A stretch of DNA of 64,000 bases, from NCBI GenBank assembly GCA_022316685.1, contig JAKJHU010000076.1, forward strand, positions 2,056,001 through 2,120,000, given 5' to 3'. Within the stretch, counting starts at the first letter, position 1. The number at the start of each line of letters is the position of its first letter. The notes beneath the pieces were generated by a model. That model did not search any database, was not told where the DNA came from, and saw only the letters and a program-made list of their open reading frames with translations. This document shows positions 12,061 through 25,400 of the stretch, in pieces. The stretch comes from Progne subis subis (Eukaryota > Chordata > Aves > Passeriformes > Hirundinidae). Position numbers and translations under genes: made by a program.

Positions 12061-13872
12061 AACACCACAAGAAAAAAATAGTGTTGACTATTCTCTATTC
12101 ATATTCATCCACATGTCCATTAATTTTAAGATGGAGGATAAATTCCACTAACATTTCAGAGGGCTGGGAGGCTCATTTGTGAGGTCTTCCTTGGGTCTTT
12201 CTGAAACTTCTGAAAAAGAATCAGCGTCATGTTGGCCATCTTCTAATACCAAAGCAGTTTTAGGTACATGATGCAATATACCACAAATAGTGCCTCACTG
12301 CTTCATCTTGAGTTACTTTAGAGCTTCAGGGTGAACAGTAGTTGATGATAGCTTATAATTAATTTCTTATGTCTTTTGCAAGTTTTTTCCTATGATTTTT
12401 TTCTTATTATTTTTACTTGCTTTACTGTGCTATTTTTTTCACTTGGCATGCCAGCACTGTAATATATGAGGAAGTGCTTTCACACTTTAAAAGCTGATTT
12501 TATTCTGCTTTCTTCTGGTGCTTTCTGAGACCTTATGTGCAATAAAGCTTTGTCCTGAGATCAAATAAATTGTGGCTATTCCATGCTGTGGTTGGAAGCT
12601 GCTGATAGGAGGAGTGGCTGTAGAACAAAACAAAGTAAAAAGAAAGAAGCAGTGAAGAGAAAAGGAGTATATGTCTAGTGACTAAGCATCTTGATGTGGC
12701 TCTACAGGAGAGCAGAAAATGTTACCTGTGCTCTACCAATGGAGTTTGGATAGACTCATGATATTTTGCTAAAAGGCATACAGGATGTTTAATGGAGAGT
12801 AGAAAATTGAACTCGGATTTTTAGGGTACAGGACTGTCACACAGCCAAAGCGCCAGATGGATCTCTCTTGGTCTTATAGTAAGTGCCATTGCTAGGATGA
12901 TCTTAGTCCTATCAGCAAGTCAGCATTTTCACTACAACAGTGGCTTGAATAATATTACAAATGACCTATAAAGAAAGGAAAATCAAAACAGAGAGGTCAG
13001 GGCCAGTGGCTTTCAAGAAACATGCTTCTTTTCTTAAACATTTGTCTGGATGCTTCTAGAGGCAGTTGTGGGAAAAGAGGATTAAATAGGGGAAATACAA
13101 GAGATGCAACTAGGATGTGTACAGCTTTGCTTGAGAAAGAAAACTGAAAAAATGTGTGGAAGTATGTGGCGAAGAAAAAGTGCTTTATTCTGCTAGCTTA
13201 TAATGTCAAAGAAAAAAGGCTCATGTCAATATTTTTCTTTATTCTAAGGATTTAATTTTGCTAATAATAGAAAAACAGACAGAATGAAGGGAACAAAATG
13301 CCAACACACTCACCTAGAGAATTAATTTTATTTTAATGGAATTTAGGAATACTACTTCTATATGTGAAGTTTTGGAGTATTATAAACAGTCAGCTAATGA
13401 AAAATGTTTACTGGGGGATGTATTTGTTCTTACCTATGATTCTATGTATGGTTCTTATCTATGGTTATGCTATCTGCTAACTAAAAAGTGGGGTGCAGAC
13501 TTACTGCTCCTGGATTGGACACTGATTAGTTTGTAACCTCTGGCATGTTACTTTGCATGTCCCAGCTGTAGAAATAATTGGAAATGATAATAAAACATGA
13601 AATATTTTACTGTATGTGCTTGTAACCATCTTACCTTTAGATGATTGGTGTCATAAGTCCTCAGCAAGTTCAGATTTCAGTATATATTGTGTATTTTTAG
13701 TTTCCTCTCCTTCAGTAGTAAGTCTTTATATGAAGATAAGCTATCTGTACCCACTTTGACTTTCATGGTTTATTTCCCTGGGAACTGGAAACTACTGATT
13801 ACTATTTTGTATTTAAAGCAGTTTCTTACATACATTTCTCTTCATTTTAGCTTAAGTACTATGGGCTATATG

Positions 13873-13904
13873 ATTACTTTTAAAAGCATTTAATTAAAAG
13901 TAAT
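13873..13904. repeat. Perfect 11-bp inverted repeat, AT-rich
   Basis: ATTACTTTTAA at 13873-13883 is the exact reverse complement of TTAAAAGTAAT at 13894-13904, leaving a 10-base loop. It could form a small hairpin, but it is AT-only apart from one pair per arm, and such structures occur by chance in AT-rich DNA. Confidence 0.75.
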
Positions 13905-15272
13905 TAAAGGACTTTAGAATTGTATGCTATTATAAGTGTTCTGAAGTTATACACATTAAACATTTAGTTTTAATATAAAACATTTAAAATGCTTTATACC
14001 TGTTGTTCAGTTTTGGATCTACCATGCCTTCGGCACGTCTGAAGTACTATGTAGGAATGGATGGGAAGTTTAGATACAACTCTCTGATACACAGAATTGT
14101 CTTTAAACCCTTGCTGCTTGTGCCATCTGTGCCTCTGCACAAGACTCTTTAGAAAAGAAAGGAAGATGAAAGAGAAAAAATGATGGTTCTTCAGGTAATT
14201 ATATATATAGGAACTTTTGCACTACAAATATGAATACCATTTTTAGTTGTTGCAGTAACTTGAAAATTATTAGCCAGTTGTGAAATAATATTTATTTTGT
14301 ATTGACCTAGGTATTTTTCTTTGCAACTTAGATTTCAGAAGCACCTTTTTTTAATGAGTTTATTCCTGGTTTTGTAGATTTATTGTGACATTTTATGTGC
14401 TACCAACTTTAGTGTCGCAAATTTGTAGTTACCATCCTCTTTAAAAGTTGCCCATCCTCAAGCCATCAGAAACAAAGAAAATAATTTTACAGTACCTGGC
14501 AACATAATGCATCCAGTTTAGCTTCCATAATTTTCTTACCTTGAAACTTTTAAACATGAAACATTTGTTAAATATGCCCCTGGCCTGATCAAAGTGATAA
14601 GGTAATACTGTGAAATGCTGGGACCTTCCAGGTTTTCCCAGATAAAGTATAGGACTTTCACCTCTTTCAGTGTTCAGAATAAGACTCTCTTGAATCTATT
14701 CCAGAAATGTAAAAATAAATAAAAAATCAATTCTTCCTGGAACATAGTACAAAGTTTGGAAGAGCAGCAGAGATAAGATAAGCTTCTCGTGTGTGAAATC
14801 CTTTCACTTTTGTAAATGCTTTCCTGTGTCATGAATTTCCAGTGAAAATAGTATCAGGAATTGATATAACGTCCTGAACGAAATGGAGTAGATCTCTTTT
14901 CCTCTCCTCATTTCACAATTCTCTAATCTCTTTCACATTCCTCTAATGGACTGTGCTATTCTGCACATTGAAACCACTGACAATATGGGAGTTGGAGGCA
15001 GGAGAAGCACAGATATGCGGTCTTGAAGCTCTCTGAGGGTGCCTACTGCTTCTGATGGACAGAGCACACAAGGATGTTATTTTTTCTTCAAAGCTCTGGA
15101 CACCAGTCTCTTGGATTAGACACAAATTGACCTACTATAACATAGAAACTTTTAAATAGAATAAAAGTGGTATGGTTGAGACAAATTAAGATATAGAATA
15201 AAACATCTAATATAAAGGCCACGATTTTAAAGGTATTTTGTTGCTTCCTTTTTGGATGAGCTCCCAACAGGG

Positions 15273-15296
15273 AAAAAAAAAAAAAAAAAAAAAAAA
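15273..15296 (+). repeat. Poly-A run (24 bases)
   Basis: Uninterrupted run of 24 A. The upstream bases do not look like a processed transcript end (no AATAAA within 30 bases) and I recognise no retroposed gene before it. Confidence 0.9.
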
Positions 15297-16113
15297 GCCA
15301 AAACAACCCCAACCTAATATTTAGTCTTGTCTTTATCTATGTAACAGGAGAATGTGTTGCATCATTTGTCTGCTGCTTCCAGGTGCTTAAAAAAGCTCAG
15401 TGGTTGCTGTCACTTAAACTTGAGTGCTGTCCAAATGTTAAAACCAGTTTCTAAAAAGCTTAGTTCATTCTAGAAGGCCATGCCCTATGGGACAAAAACC
15501 AAAGGACCCACTGCCCTATTTTGTCACTTTCATTGGCACTTCCCACTCAGTTTTGTTGGCACAAATCTTTCTGAGACTGTGTAATAAAGTGGATCAAGGG
15601 CTGAAAAAAACCACTCTTCTTATGGGTTATTTTGAAGCAGGATCATTTCCCTTTTTCAGTTTAAAATGAGATACTACAAACAGTGGTGAAGGGATATTAC
15701 ATTTCTTTCTAGCAGTGAGTGGTGGAGATGGGATATGTCAAATTTCATTAATTCTGCATGGAAAATTTATTTTGATCTAGGCCACCTGACACTGGTTAGA
15801 TAAAGCTGTACTACTGAAAGACTGCAGAAGGCATATAGGCATGAATATCCTTCATGCATTGAGTTCAAAGCCTAGGAAATCTCCACAGGGAAAGGACATG
15901 TTATGATGTCTTCAGAAAAGCTGTGCATGTTTGTTAATAATAATTAAAAAAAACCAAACTGGAAAGACGTGTAAATAGTGCTCCCTCCTCTAGAGGGAAG
16001 AAGGCAAAATGAAGGCAATAATTAGGAAGAGAAGTATAGAAATAATACAGTGTTGAGATCAGATCCTCATAAATTGTATCAGGTTGTCATAGTCATAATC
16101 CATCAAAGACATT

Positions 16114-16455
16114 TGTTGTGGTTTAGGAATGGTACTTCCCCATTTAGTGCTTCCACAGAGACTCTGCAGACCAAGCTGCCGCTCACTTGTTCACTCTCCC
16201 CTTTCCACTCTTCCTCTCCCCTTCAAGAGGCTGGACAGGAGGATTGGAGAAACAAAAGGTAAAGATCACAGGTTGGGATAAGGACAATTTACTGGAAACA
16301 GCAATGAGATAAGAAAATGAACAGCAAAAATACTAATAAGTGTACAAGACTAACAAAGGATTCACGTGTGATTGCTTGGAATGGATGTTACCTGACCCTG
16401 CCCTCCACCTGCTCCTCTTCCCCTGCTCCCAGCAATGATGTGTGAGGGAGTGAAC
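16114..16455 (-). mobile_element. ERVL-type LTR, copy 1 (partial, antisense)
   Basis: Starts TGTTGTGGTTTAGGAATGG, the antisense form of an avian ERVL LTR 3' terminus (CCTAAACCACAACA). It aligns by eye with the nearly complete copy at 41669-42206. Shared blocks include a CT-rich stretch with CCCCTTTCC-like bases, AAAGATCA.GG.TG.GATAAG, ACAATTTACT.GAAACA.CA, GTGAGATAAGAAAATGAACA-like bases, and CCCAGCAATGATGTG. After about 16455 the similarity ends, so the U3 part of the LTR (its 5' end on the minus strand) is missing or replaced. Shorter than copy 2 by internal gaps. No internal retroviral genes are adjacent. Confidence 0.78.
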
Positions 16456-19400
16456 AATACAAGTGCTCTGAAAAGATGGTGTGAACACCAATCCAGGCTG
16501 TATGTTGATGACTTTTGCTAAGTTTTGAGAGGTGATGGTGAATATATATGCTGAAAATCTATGTATGCTTCATATTTCTAATTGTGTTTGTTCTTATTTC
16601 TGAAAATATCCAGCATTTTTCCAGGGCAGGGAGCAGGCCCTTTGGCAAGAAGCTGAGGAATAAGCTTTCAGTTCAGCTTCCTGCACTGTGCATGTTCTAT
16701 GAATAAGTAAGACTTCACTGACTTAGGCTGACAGCTTTCATTGAGTGAATTTATTTGAGACTGGTCCTAGTGTTTGGATTTGGGGTTTTTTAAGATCTGT
16801 AGAACAGGTAATGAAGGGAAGGGTTATGAAAGAGAACCTGAGCTTATCTTTTGAGGCTTGGTCTTTCCCTCCTGATCTTCACTTCAATTAGCACAGCTAC
16901 GGTGTGCCACAAGGCAGATAATCCCCCCTTCAGCAGCACGGCTGAATGCTGTTAATCTTTCAAATTGTCTTTAATTTAATACCCCTGTTAGTTAGCTTTG
17001 TGTGTGCTTCAATAGTAACTGAGTACATCACTAGTGGAAGAACAGTTTTCTTTCCTTACTTGGAAGAATTAATCCTTGTGAGAACTATGAAGCTGATTCA
17101 TGTACCACGTAAGGTATGAAATGCAAGTAACTTGCTGGAAGTTTTTTTGGTGGTGGGTTTGGTTTTTTTTTTTTTTTTTGGGGGGGGGGGGTTTGGTTGT
17201 TGTTTTTTTGTTTGTTTGTTTGTTTGTTTTTCATTTTTACTAGGCCTTTCAAAAGCATCAGTATCTAACTCAAATGGGTGGCTTAAGAGTACTGAATGGG
17301 GTAAATTTTTAATCTGCCTAGGTCCATTTATGGTTTGGCTGTTGCTGCATGTGTAGCAGCAGAAAGAGCTAGCGTACTCATGCGTACCAGGAAAGTTCTT
17401 CTTGCTTGCAGGCACGTGTGCATCTGGAAAATGGCTCTGAACAATAAGTGTAGAGTAGCTGTAGTTAAGTACAAACTGCTCTGTAATATTTGTTCCTTCT
17501 CATTCACCTTTGTCCTTTTCTTCTTTTCCCTTTTCATATGTAGTATAATATTTGAGCCAAATTTCAAGTACAGTAAGTATTCTGATGTATATCAGTGCTG
17601 ATAATATGCTAAAAATTATGAATTATGTCTGTAAAGGCATCCTGCTTGAATGTGTAAGCCAGTGTTTGGTGTTCAGTTCTGACAGGTTTCTGGATGTACT
17701 CTGAGAACTAGAGTTATTCTTGAAGAATAGTTCATTACAGTCTGATTTTCCTCCGGGTTTTTGTTCATTTTTTTTTATTGTACTGAAGATCATCTCTGCT
17801 GAGGCAGGCTCAAAGAGGCAGACTTCTCCAATGTTATAAACAGACTTTTAAGATGAAAGGTTCTTAGACAGACATTTCCCAGATCTGAGGTCTTTACCAC
17901 AGCTGTTCTGCAAAACTTGGGTCTGATTTCCTTGTACTATAAAGCATTTTTTTCTCTTCATCTTTTCAAAAATATGCTTAGTATGAACAAACAAAATTCC
18001 TCTCCATGGTCTCTTACTTGTTTGAGTGGCATCATTTGCCTTAATGATGTCACTACTGTGACAGCTTAAACCTGTTTATTTTATAGTTTAGACTAAGGGA
18101 CTAGGATTATATTAAAATTTTCACCAAAAATGGAAGCAAGAACAGAAAATAATGCACATGCAAACGTAGCTAACCTTTTCATTGGAATTTCCTGATTTTG
18201 AAAGTGGCTTACCAGACTTGGATCAGATTTTGAAACATTTATGCCTCCTGTATAACTTTGTATATACATGGATAACATTAGTCATTAGATAAATGTCTGC
18301 AAGAACATAACAGTGCATTCACTTTATTTTTTTTTTTTAATTTTCATTTAATTTTCTAGATTTTCCTTAAGAAAAATGAAATGCTTAAAACTTCTCATAA
18401 AAGTACTCAAAGTAGGATTACCAAGGCTGAGGGAGGTCAGTAGATGGGAATTCCCTGAGACTCATTAATCACTAGTAGACAAAAATAATACCATGGACAG
18501 ATGGTGCATGACTGTACCGCTGTTCTCTTGCCCCTTGCTTATTTCTTGCCAAGCTGAGCAGTGGGATATAGGAGACTAAAAGTCTGCAGGATGAATGCTG
18601 TGGGAGGAGAGGAGGACTTGCGGTATTGAGAGTGTTAATTGGAAATATGTTGCTCCACAGGTTGGTGGTTGTATAGCATGGGAAGATGGAAAGTTCAGTT
18701 TTAGTGAACTTTCAGAGACCTGGATTGCTGTGGGAAAGGTTACTTTTTGCTCTGGTGAGGACAACAAAATTCAACTATCTTCTCCCAAATGAGCTGATCA
18801 ATTTTCATCTTTTTTGCTTAGAAATTGTAGGAGTTTCTCCTCTCTTCAAAAAGGAATCTCTCTTGCAAAGACTGCATCACCTCAATAAGCTGAGACTGAA
18901 AGGTTTTACAGTTATTTTCACTATGTGCAGCAAAACATATATCACAGCTCTGACTTTTCCAGTACTGCAAAATGTATTTTATGACTTTCCCTTGTCTCAG
19001 GACTTCCTTTAACCCAGTTCTTCCAAACACTAGAGGACGTCTCCCCTCGCACAGCAAGAATTGTGTAGTAAGGTCCAGCCCCCTTTTGTTTACAGCTGCT
19101 AAAGCTGTTCTTTGCTCTGAGATCCTCAGATCTCAGAATGACCCTTTGGGACCAATAGTAGCAGGTGTTAATTGGAACAATCCTTTGGCCACTATGATCC
19201 ACTCTAGGGACAAGCTGAGGTTTAAAAGCCATATGTATGCATGCCAAATCTGAATAGTTAAAGCAGAAAGTTTGATGTTTCACATTTCAGGCTTTGTCCC
19301 TTGTACTGATTTTTATTTGTACGAATGGAATTTGTTTTAACAGGGATCCTGGGCAGGAGCCGTGGTGTTCATTCACTTCAGGGTACTGCAGATAACAAGA

Positions 19401-22400
19401 GGAATAAAAATTAGTTTATTTTTCTCCTTTATTAAAGCTTCTAAAAAAATAGTGATCCTTATGATTTAGAATCAATCTGCATTTGTGTCTTTTCAGCATA
19501 GTTTGGATAAAATGGGATCCACTTGGGCACTTTTTCAAAGATACTACTTATTCTTCACTTATTATAATTGCATTGGTAGTTAGTATACAGCCACTTAGAA
19601 AAGAAAAATTCAGTATATTTCACCATACTCCCAGTAACTTCCTACTTAATTGTACTTTCTGAATAATGAGAACTTGGTACTTGAGTTTGGCCATCTGGCA
19701 TTTTTGCCCTCTCATAAAGATGCAAAGGGATATGTCTTGTATTCATTCCATTAAAGATTGGTTTTGACATATTTTTGGATGCTGGCAGGAGATCTTCTGA
19801 TGGAATGAGCAGTGTTTAAATATGGAAGTCTGGGTTTGCCTCTTCTACCTCTAAGCAAAACCATTTAGACTAAATGTCACTGTGGAGCCTAACCTTTGAG
19901 GCAGGCTGTGAGATGACCAATGCTGGAGACTCTTACACCTGTAGGATTTCTATCAGTCTAAGAATCTGATAAGAATCTGGTTTTACTCTAAGGAACATCT
20001 ACATACACGAGTAGTAGTGAATGTATTCATTTTCTATGAAAAAGATTTTTAACAGCTAAACATCAAGTCAGAAATGTAAAGCTTGAATTTTAAAAGCACT
20101 TTGTGTCAAACTTCTAAAAGTTTGTTATTCAACAACTTTTTACCAGAGAGCTTTATGAAAATTTTAATGTTTCTGTATTTTTGCGTCTTCGGGGGTGTTT
20201 TTTGAGCAAAACACAGAAAATGTTGATGCAAAAGACTACATTTTGTGGGAATTTCATTTCATTGGCAATTTTTTTTTTTTTTCATGTTGTCATTTCTCTT
20301 TTAATCTGCATTTGCTGTAAGCATAAATTCACCACTTTGGATGTTTTGTTTTGTTCCCCCACAGATATAAAAAACCAAATAAGAACAAGAACTGTTTTCT
20401 TCTACCATATAGCTTTTGTGATTTTCCTGCTTTTTGAAAAAAACAGCATTTCCCTATTGTATAGTTCAGGATAGGAATATCAGGCTTTACTGGAGACTAA
20501 CAGCACATTCAATACAGCATCAGAAAGAAAAAAAAAAAAACAAACAATAAGAAGTAAATCTTCACAGTTTTAAAATTACTTCAGTCTTAACCTTCCCCAC
20601 CTTTTGAAATTTCTTTTCTGTCTACCACATGTGCTAACTTTTCTGGTGGTGTTTATGTTGAGTACTCTAAAGAAGATCTCACAATGAACCAAAAGCTTTT
20701 TTCTAAGCCTTTGTAATGTCCACAACTTTCGATCACGTCTTAGAAGAAGCAGTTGTGACTATTTGATGATAAATAATTTACTGGCATGCAAGGGTTCTCT
20801 GGGCTTGGCTCCCACTCTTTCATCTTCAGAAACTTTCTGCACAGAAGTATTTTTTCCTCACTAGAAGTTCAGTGCCTTTGGTGGCATTTTAATTTTATTC
20901 TTGTTTTTATTCCCCCCCCTTGTAATAAATATGTTGCTGTGTTGATGTAGGTTGCAGGGACAGAGAGTTAAAAATGCTTAATGCTGTGTGGATTTGCAGG
21001 CTCTGATTTGTTAAGCAGGCAACAATGACTTTGCTGTCACTGGGGTTACAAAATCTTGGCATCAGGCTACCAAAGAGACTTTGCCCATCCCACCCTGTCC
21101 CCTATTTCCAAGGTGAACTTTGGTTTGCAGAATTGGATTACCTCATAATTGCAGAACAAAGCCAGCATTTCAATCATTGCACCATTTACATTTGCTAAAT
21201 TGTGCTAAGTTAGCACACTTTTTAAAAATTTTATTTTGCTTTTAATGCATGCTATGAGCTCATGAGTCTCATAAATCCTGAGATATTCAGAAAGCAAAAT
21301 CTCCAGGGGACAGTGGTGGAGTGGTGGCCTATGACTTATGATAAATTTTCATGCCTCATGTTCTTGTTAGTCTTGTGGAGGTCATTTCTGCAGACTTGTG
21401 TTGAAGACCACAGTGAGCTGGGGCCATGGGTAAGAATAAACAGATCTGATAGGCACAGAGACTGGTCTCCCTCTTATTCCCTTTTCACTGCTGCTGTGTT
21501 AAGAGGAGCTGGGGAAGCAGTCAGGTTTCTCTGGCATAGTGATGCTTTCTGTGCACACCTCCCATGTTGGATGCTTTCCTTCCTCATGCTTTATACCAAC
21601 CTTATATGTGGAGATTGTAGCAGGGGAGAGGGAGAAGGCAACCTGACCTTGATGTGTTGCAGCAAGTCCTGACCAACATGGGGCTTTGTTGAAGCAGCTG
21701 GTGTAGATTAGAAGATCCCTTGGGTTGCTTTCATCTATGGAAGGGCAGGGCTGGTGAAAAACTGCCCCCAGGACAGGAGGAATGCACTGGTTTTTCATGG
21801 ATCTCATCCTCAGCCTCCTCCTTAGTTACATCTAATGAACAATGGTACAGCTGGGAATGTGGCCACACACAGTTTGGAGAATTTCTTTTTGTAACTAGAT
21901 CTTGGGAAAGATTTCCCTTCAATACAGAATTTCATGGATTTCCTTTGTGTGAGTTGTGAAAATAAACAAACAAACCATGTCCTGCAGTTGGAATGTTTTG
22001 GACACCATGAAATGAATTTGATTTCCCTGTCTGATGGTATACCAGGGGCACTGCTTGTAATAGATACCCTAATGGAATCTGAGTACATTTAGGTGTGGTT
22101 CTTTCAGTCAAGTGTCAAGTATCTGGAATGAAAGTATATACTAAATATAGGTGTTATTTCTATATATTTTTAATGTATTTTTAACTTTTATGATTACATA
22201 TATATATTTAAAATATTTCTTAAGTTAATAGTAATCTGGCCACCAGAGCTAATTTAGTGGCTCATGGCACCTGTTTTTAGGAGATTGCCAGCTGTTTACC
22301 ATTTATTGTCCACAGTAACTGCAACTACTCAGACCTCAGTGTGTTTCCCACAGCTTTCCTGAACTGGCTGAGCTAGTTCTGCAATACTGAAGTGGTACTG

Positions 22401-25400
22401 ACAAATGTTGTTATTTGATTATTACACCTTGTTCAGGCATAGCAGGTTAGCATATTTGTATTTTTCCTGGATTAGTAACAATTTTTTATGATAATTCAAT
22501 TTGGTGTCAATCCCTTAAGTTTCTTTCTTTAGAATGAGTTTGCCAGCTGGTCTGGTAATACAAATGTAGTATTTTCTTTAGCATGTATAATATAGAATTG
22601 CATTCTCCCACTCCTAGATGTGAAAAAAAAATACTTATGTCCACAGAAGATGCACAAAAGAACTAATACAGTGTTCTGAATATTTACTAAATATGAATAT
22701 TACCAAATATTACTCCATCTTTTGCAGTCATGAAGGCTATTCCAGTCTAATAAAATGCCCTTAGTAAATAAGATAGGAAAAAGAGGATGGCAGAGATATG
22801 GGTATGTGTAGAGAAGTTCAGTGTAACAATCCATGGGGTTGACTCAGTTTTGCCCCAAGGCCTTTCAGCTTTTATGTTACATTTTTCCCTCTGTCACACT
22901 GGCACACAGGAGTTTTATGTAACCTGTCAATAATGAGCAGTATAGGGTGATGGAGCAGAAAGCCTTAAAGAAAGTCCCATGATGGATGTATTTGAAAAGA
23001 GGAAGGACACAAAGGGGGTGAGGCTTCATGAGAAGGACCACAAGCCTAAAGGTGGCACAGTGAACACATGTGCTTATTTTTGAAGTCAACAGAACACAAC
23101 ATCTCTACAAAGCATCAGAAACACTCCAAAGACAAGAGACTGGATAGCACCATGCATGTGATAGTAGGGAGTAAAATGTGGTATTACTTCTTTCAGCATC
23201 CATATCCCGTTGGAACAGCTTAAATAACTGGTGTAATTTCAAGTAAGGGTGTATGAGTGCATCACAGATGGCTGAATGCCAGTGCAGAGCTGAATTACTA
23301 TTTCCTGTTCATGTATACCCTGGTCACATCTCTTTCCAGAGTGAAAAAAAAATGCCAGAAACAACATTGTCACTTATGGCCTTTACAGGATGCCTGAAAG
23401 AATTTCCAGATATGATTTGACCTTCATCTGTTTTCCATGGCTTGGTATAAAGCATGGTTTTCCAATGCTTTCTCATTTTAATTTGTGGTCAGGCCAGTGA
23501 AAAGATTACCCCTTCAACTTCCTGCTTTAAAATTATTATTTTTTTAATATTTGGAAGGTGAGGTAATGTGGAGAACTGACGATGAGAACTTTCCTCAGAA
23601 ACTTGCAAATCATACTGGATACCAAGATCACAATGTGCAAATGAAATACTGGCTTCAGGAGTGACTAGGGAGTACCAGACAACATAAAAGGCTGTTCATT
23701 TGCAAACACGTGCAAAAACACTAGCACTGAGCATGAACTTCAGTGACACAAGTAACTTTTAGACCCTAATATACCTTTAAGCGGTTTGCTGTTATCTAAT
23801 CTAAAAGGTGTTGCTGGGAAAATTCAATCACCACTGTGGTTTAAAATTCTCATACACATAGTAAAAATGAATCCTGTATCTACAGATAGCCACAAATAAA
23901 TTGTGTGTGCTGTAATGCATTCTTTTGCTGAAGTACTAGTTTTCTGAGTACTTTTGAATGGCTGAGGAGTCCCTTTCTAATGTTTTCAATTACATGATAG
24001 AGAGGGTAGCCTCTCCCTGACAATTCCACTGTTGTCTATGACCATGTTACAGGGGGTTTTTTAAGTGGCTGGTCTCCAAAAAGATGTACTGAGGCCTTTA
24101 ATAAAGACTAAGTGTGACTGCATTGATGTTTTAGAAGTCGATGTCACACCTGAAACAAAAGCTGTAAGGGAAGGACCCTCAGGAAGGGAGTCTGCTCTCG
24201 CTGTTCTTAATACTTTGAGCAACACAAACACACTGAAGTATCCACTATGTCTTCTTCACGGTTCTTATGGAGTTTAAAACACTAAGCACTGCTTCCTAAA
24301 CGATGTCCAAGTTGCAGGCACTCGCCTGTTTTCTCCTCCTGTGATTTAACCTTGTGGACTGTGTCTACTTCTCCAGGGTGAGAGTCGTTAAAGGCTTGAG
24401 GTAAAACCCTTTAAAATCAGTGTGAGTCGTTCTTCTGGCTCTTATCAGGCTTTCTGTTCTTTGGTGTTATGGTAACGTGTGACCCTCAGTTGACTTGTAA
24501 TTATACACTTGAGGAACAAAGAGGTGATAGAATGAAGCTGATGTTCATTCCAGTAATAAGCTGGCTGAATTGGGGAGGATTTACTGCAGTTGGCCAGAGT
24601 GTGAGTATTGTGGTGGCTGAGAGTACCCTCTCATGTGTGTGGAAATTCTGAGGAAAAACTGACTCCACCAAGAGCAAAATGTATTTACTAGTGGGAATTA
24701 AAGGGACTATGGGATCCAAGGATATCTGTCTCTGGGCTGGGAATGCTTACAGGCAAGAGATGAGGAGCCAACTTATTGGAAGTTTGGGTCAGGACTCACA
24801 AGCTGCTGCTGAAAGGGCCTGTCTACAGTTGTCTTCTGCACATCCAAACAGGGGATCTCCTCTAAGAGGAGAGGGTTTTGTTTTTCCCCATTATGTTTTC
24901 CCATTGCTGGTCTTCCAATTCTTTGATTAAGTGAGCCAGATGGGGACCTATTTACATTAAATTATGAAACTATTAAAATTATATTTAATCCTTTCTGAAA
25001 TGGATTTGATGCTGGGAATTCCCACTGAAAATTCCCTGCAGTGTGAGTGCTGTGTCCTTCCTCTTCCAACATGCTGCAATCTTTTTATTTGTACAGAAGC
25101 CTAGAGTAACTTAAAAGCTGGCTTGAAGCTTAATAAAACAACATTAAAAGCGTAAGCCTGTGGTCTTCACCTTCATCCACTGTATGTCCTCTATAATCAA
25201 CAGTGATTATACAGCAATGCCTGTTTTTTTCCCTACAGGTGAAAATATTAAATATGCTGAGGCTGTAGACTTTCCTCGTAGATTTTGAGGTAAATTAATG
25301 TGTATGTCCATGTACATTTATGTTGCAGTATCACCTATTAGTGACAGAACTTCTTGTCTGAGATAGACAAAAGAGAAACCCTGAGTGCTTACATATTTAC

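Larger units (their letters stand above)
12061..16113. other. Noncoding stretch, no gene recognised
   Basis: AT-rich DNA without recognisable exons. It contains a perfect inverted repeat at 13873-13904, a double GATA-type motif AGATAAGATAAG at 14771-14782, and a 24-base poly-A at 15273-15296 that is not preceded by an obvious polyadenylation signal. Short frames such as 13336-13536 and 15088-15312 carry no domains; the second only reads through the poly-A run. Confidence 0.6.

Noticed and set aside
15230..15300. Processed pseudogene ending at the 24-base poly-A
   Set aside because: No polyadenylation signal and no recognisable coding sequence upstream.
17098..17415. Lys/Pro/Gln-rich 105-codon minus frame and its plus-strand counterparts
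   Set aside because: They cross the T17-G12 and (TTTG)n tract; their composition is that of the simple repeat.
21262..21672. 136-codon plus-strand frame
   Set aside because: No domain, no splice-site or promoter pattern; overlapped by a minus-strand frame of similar quality.
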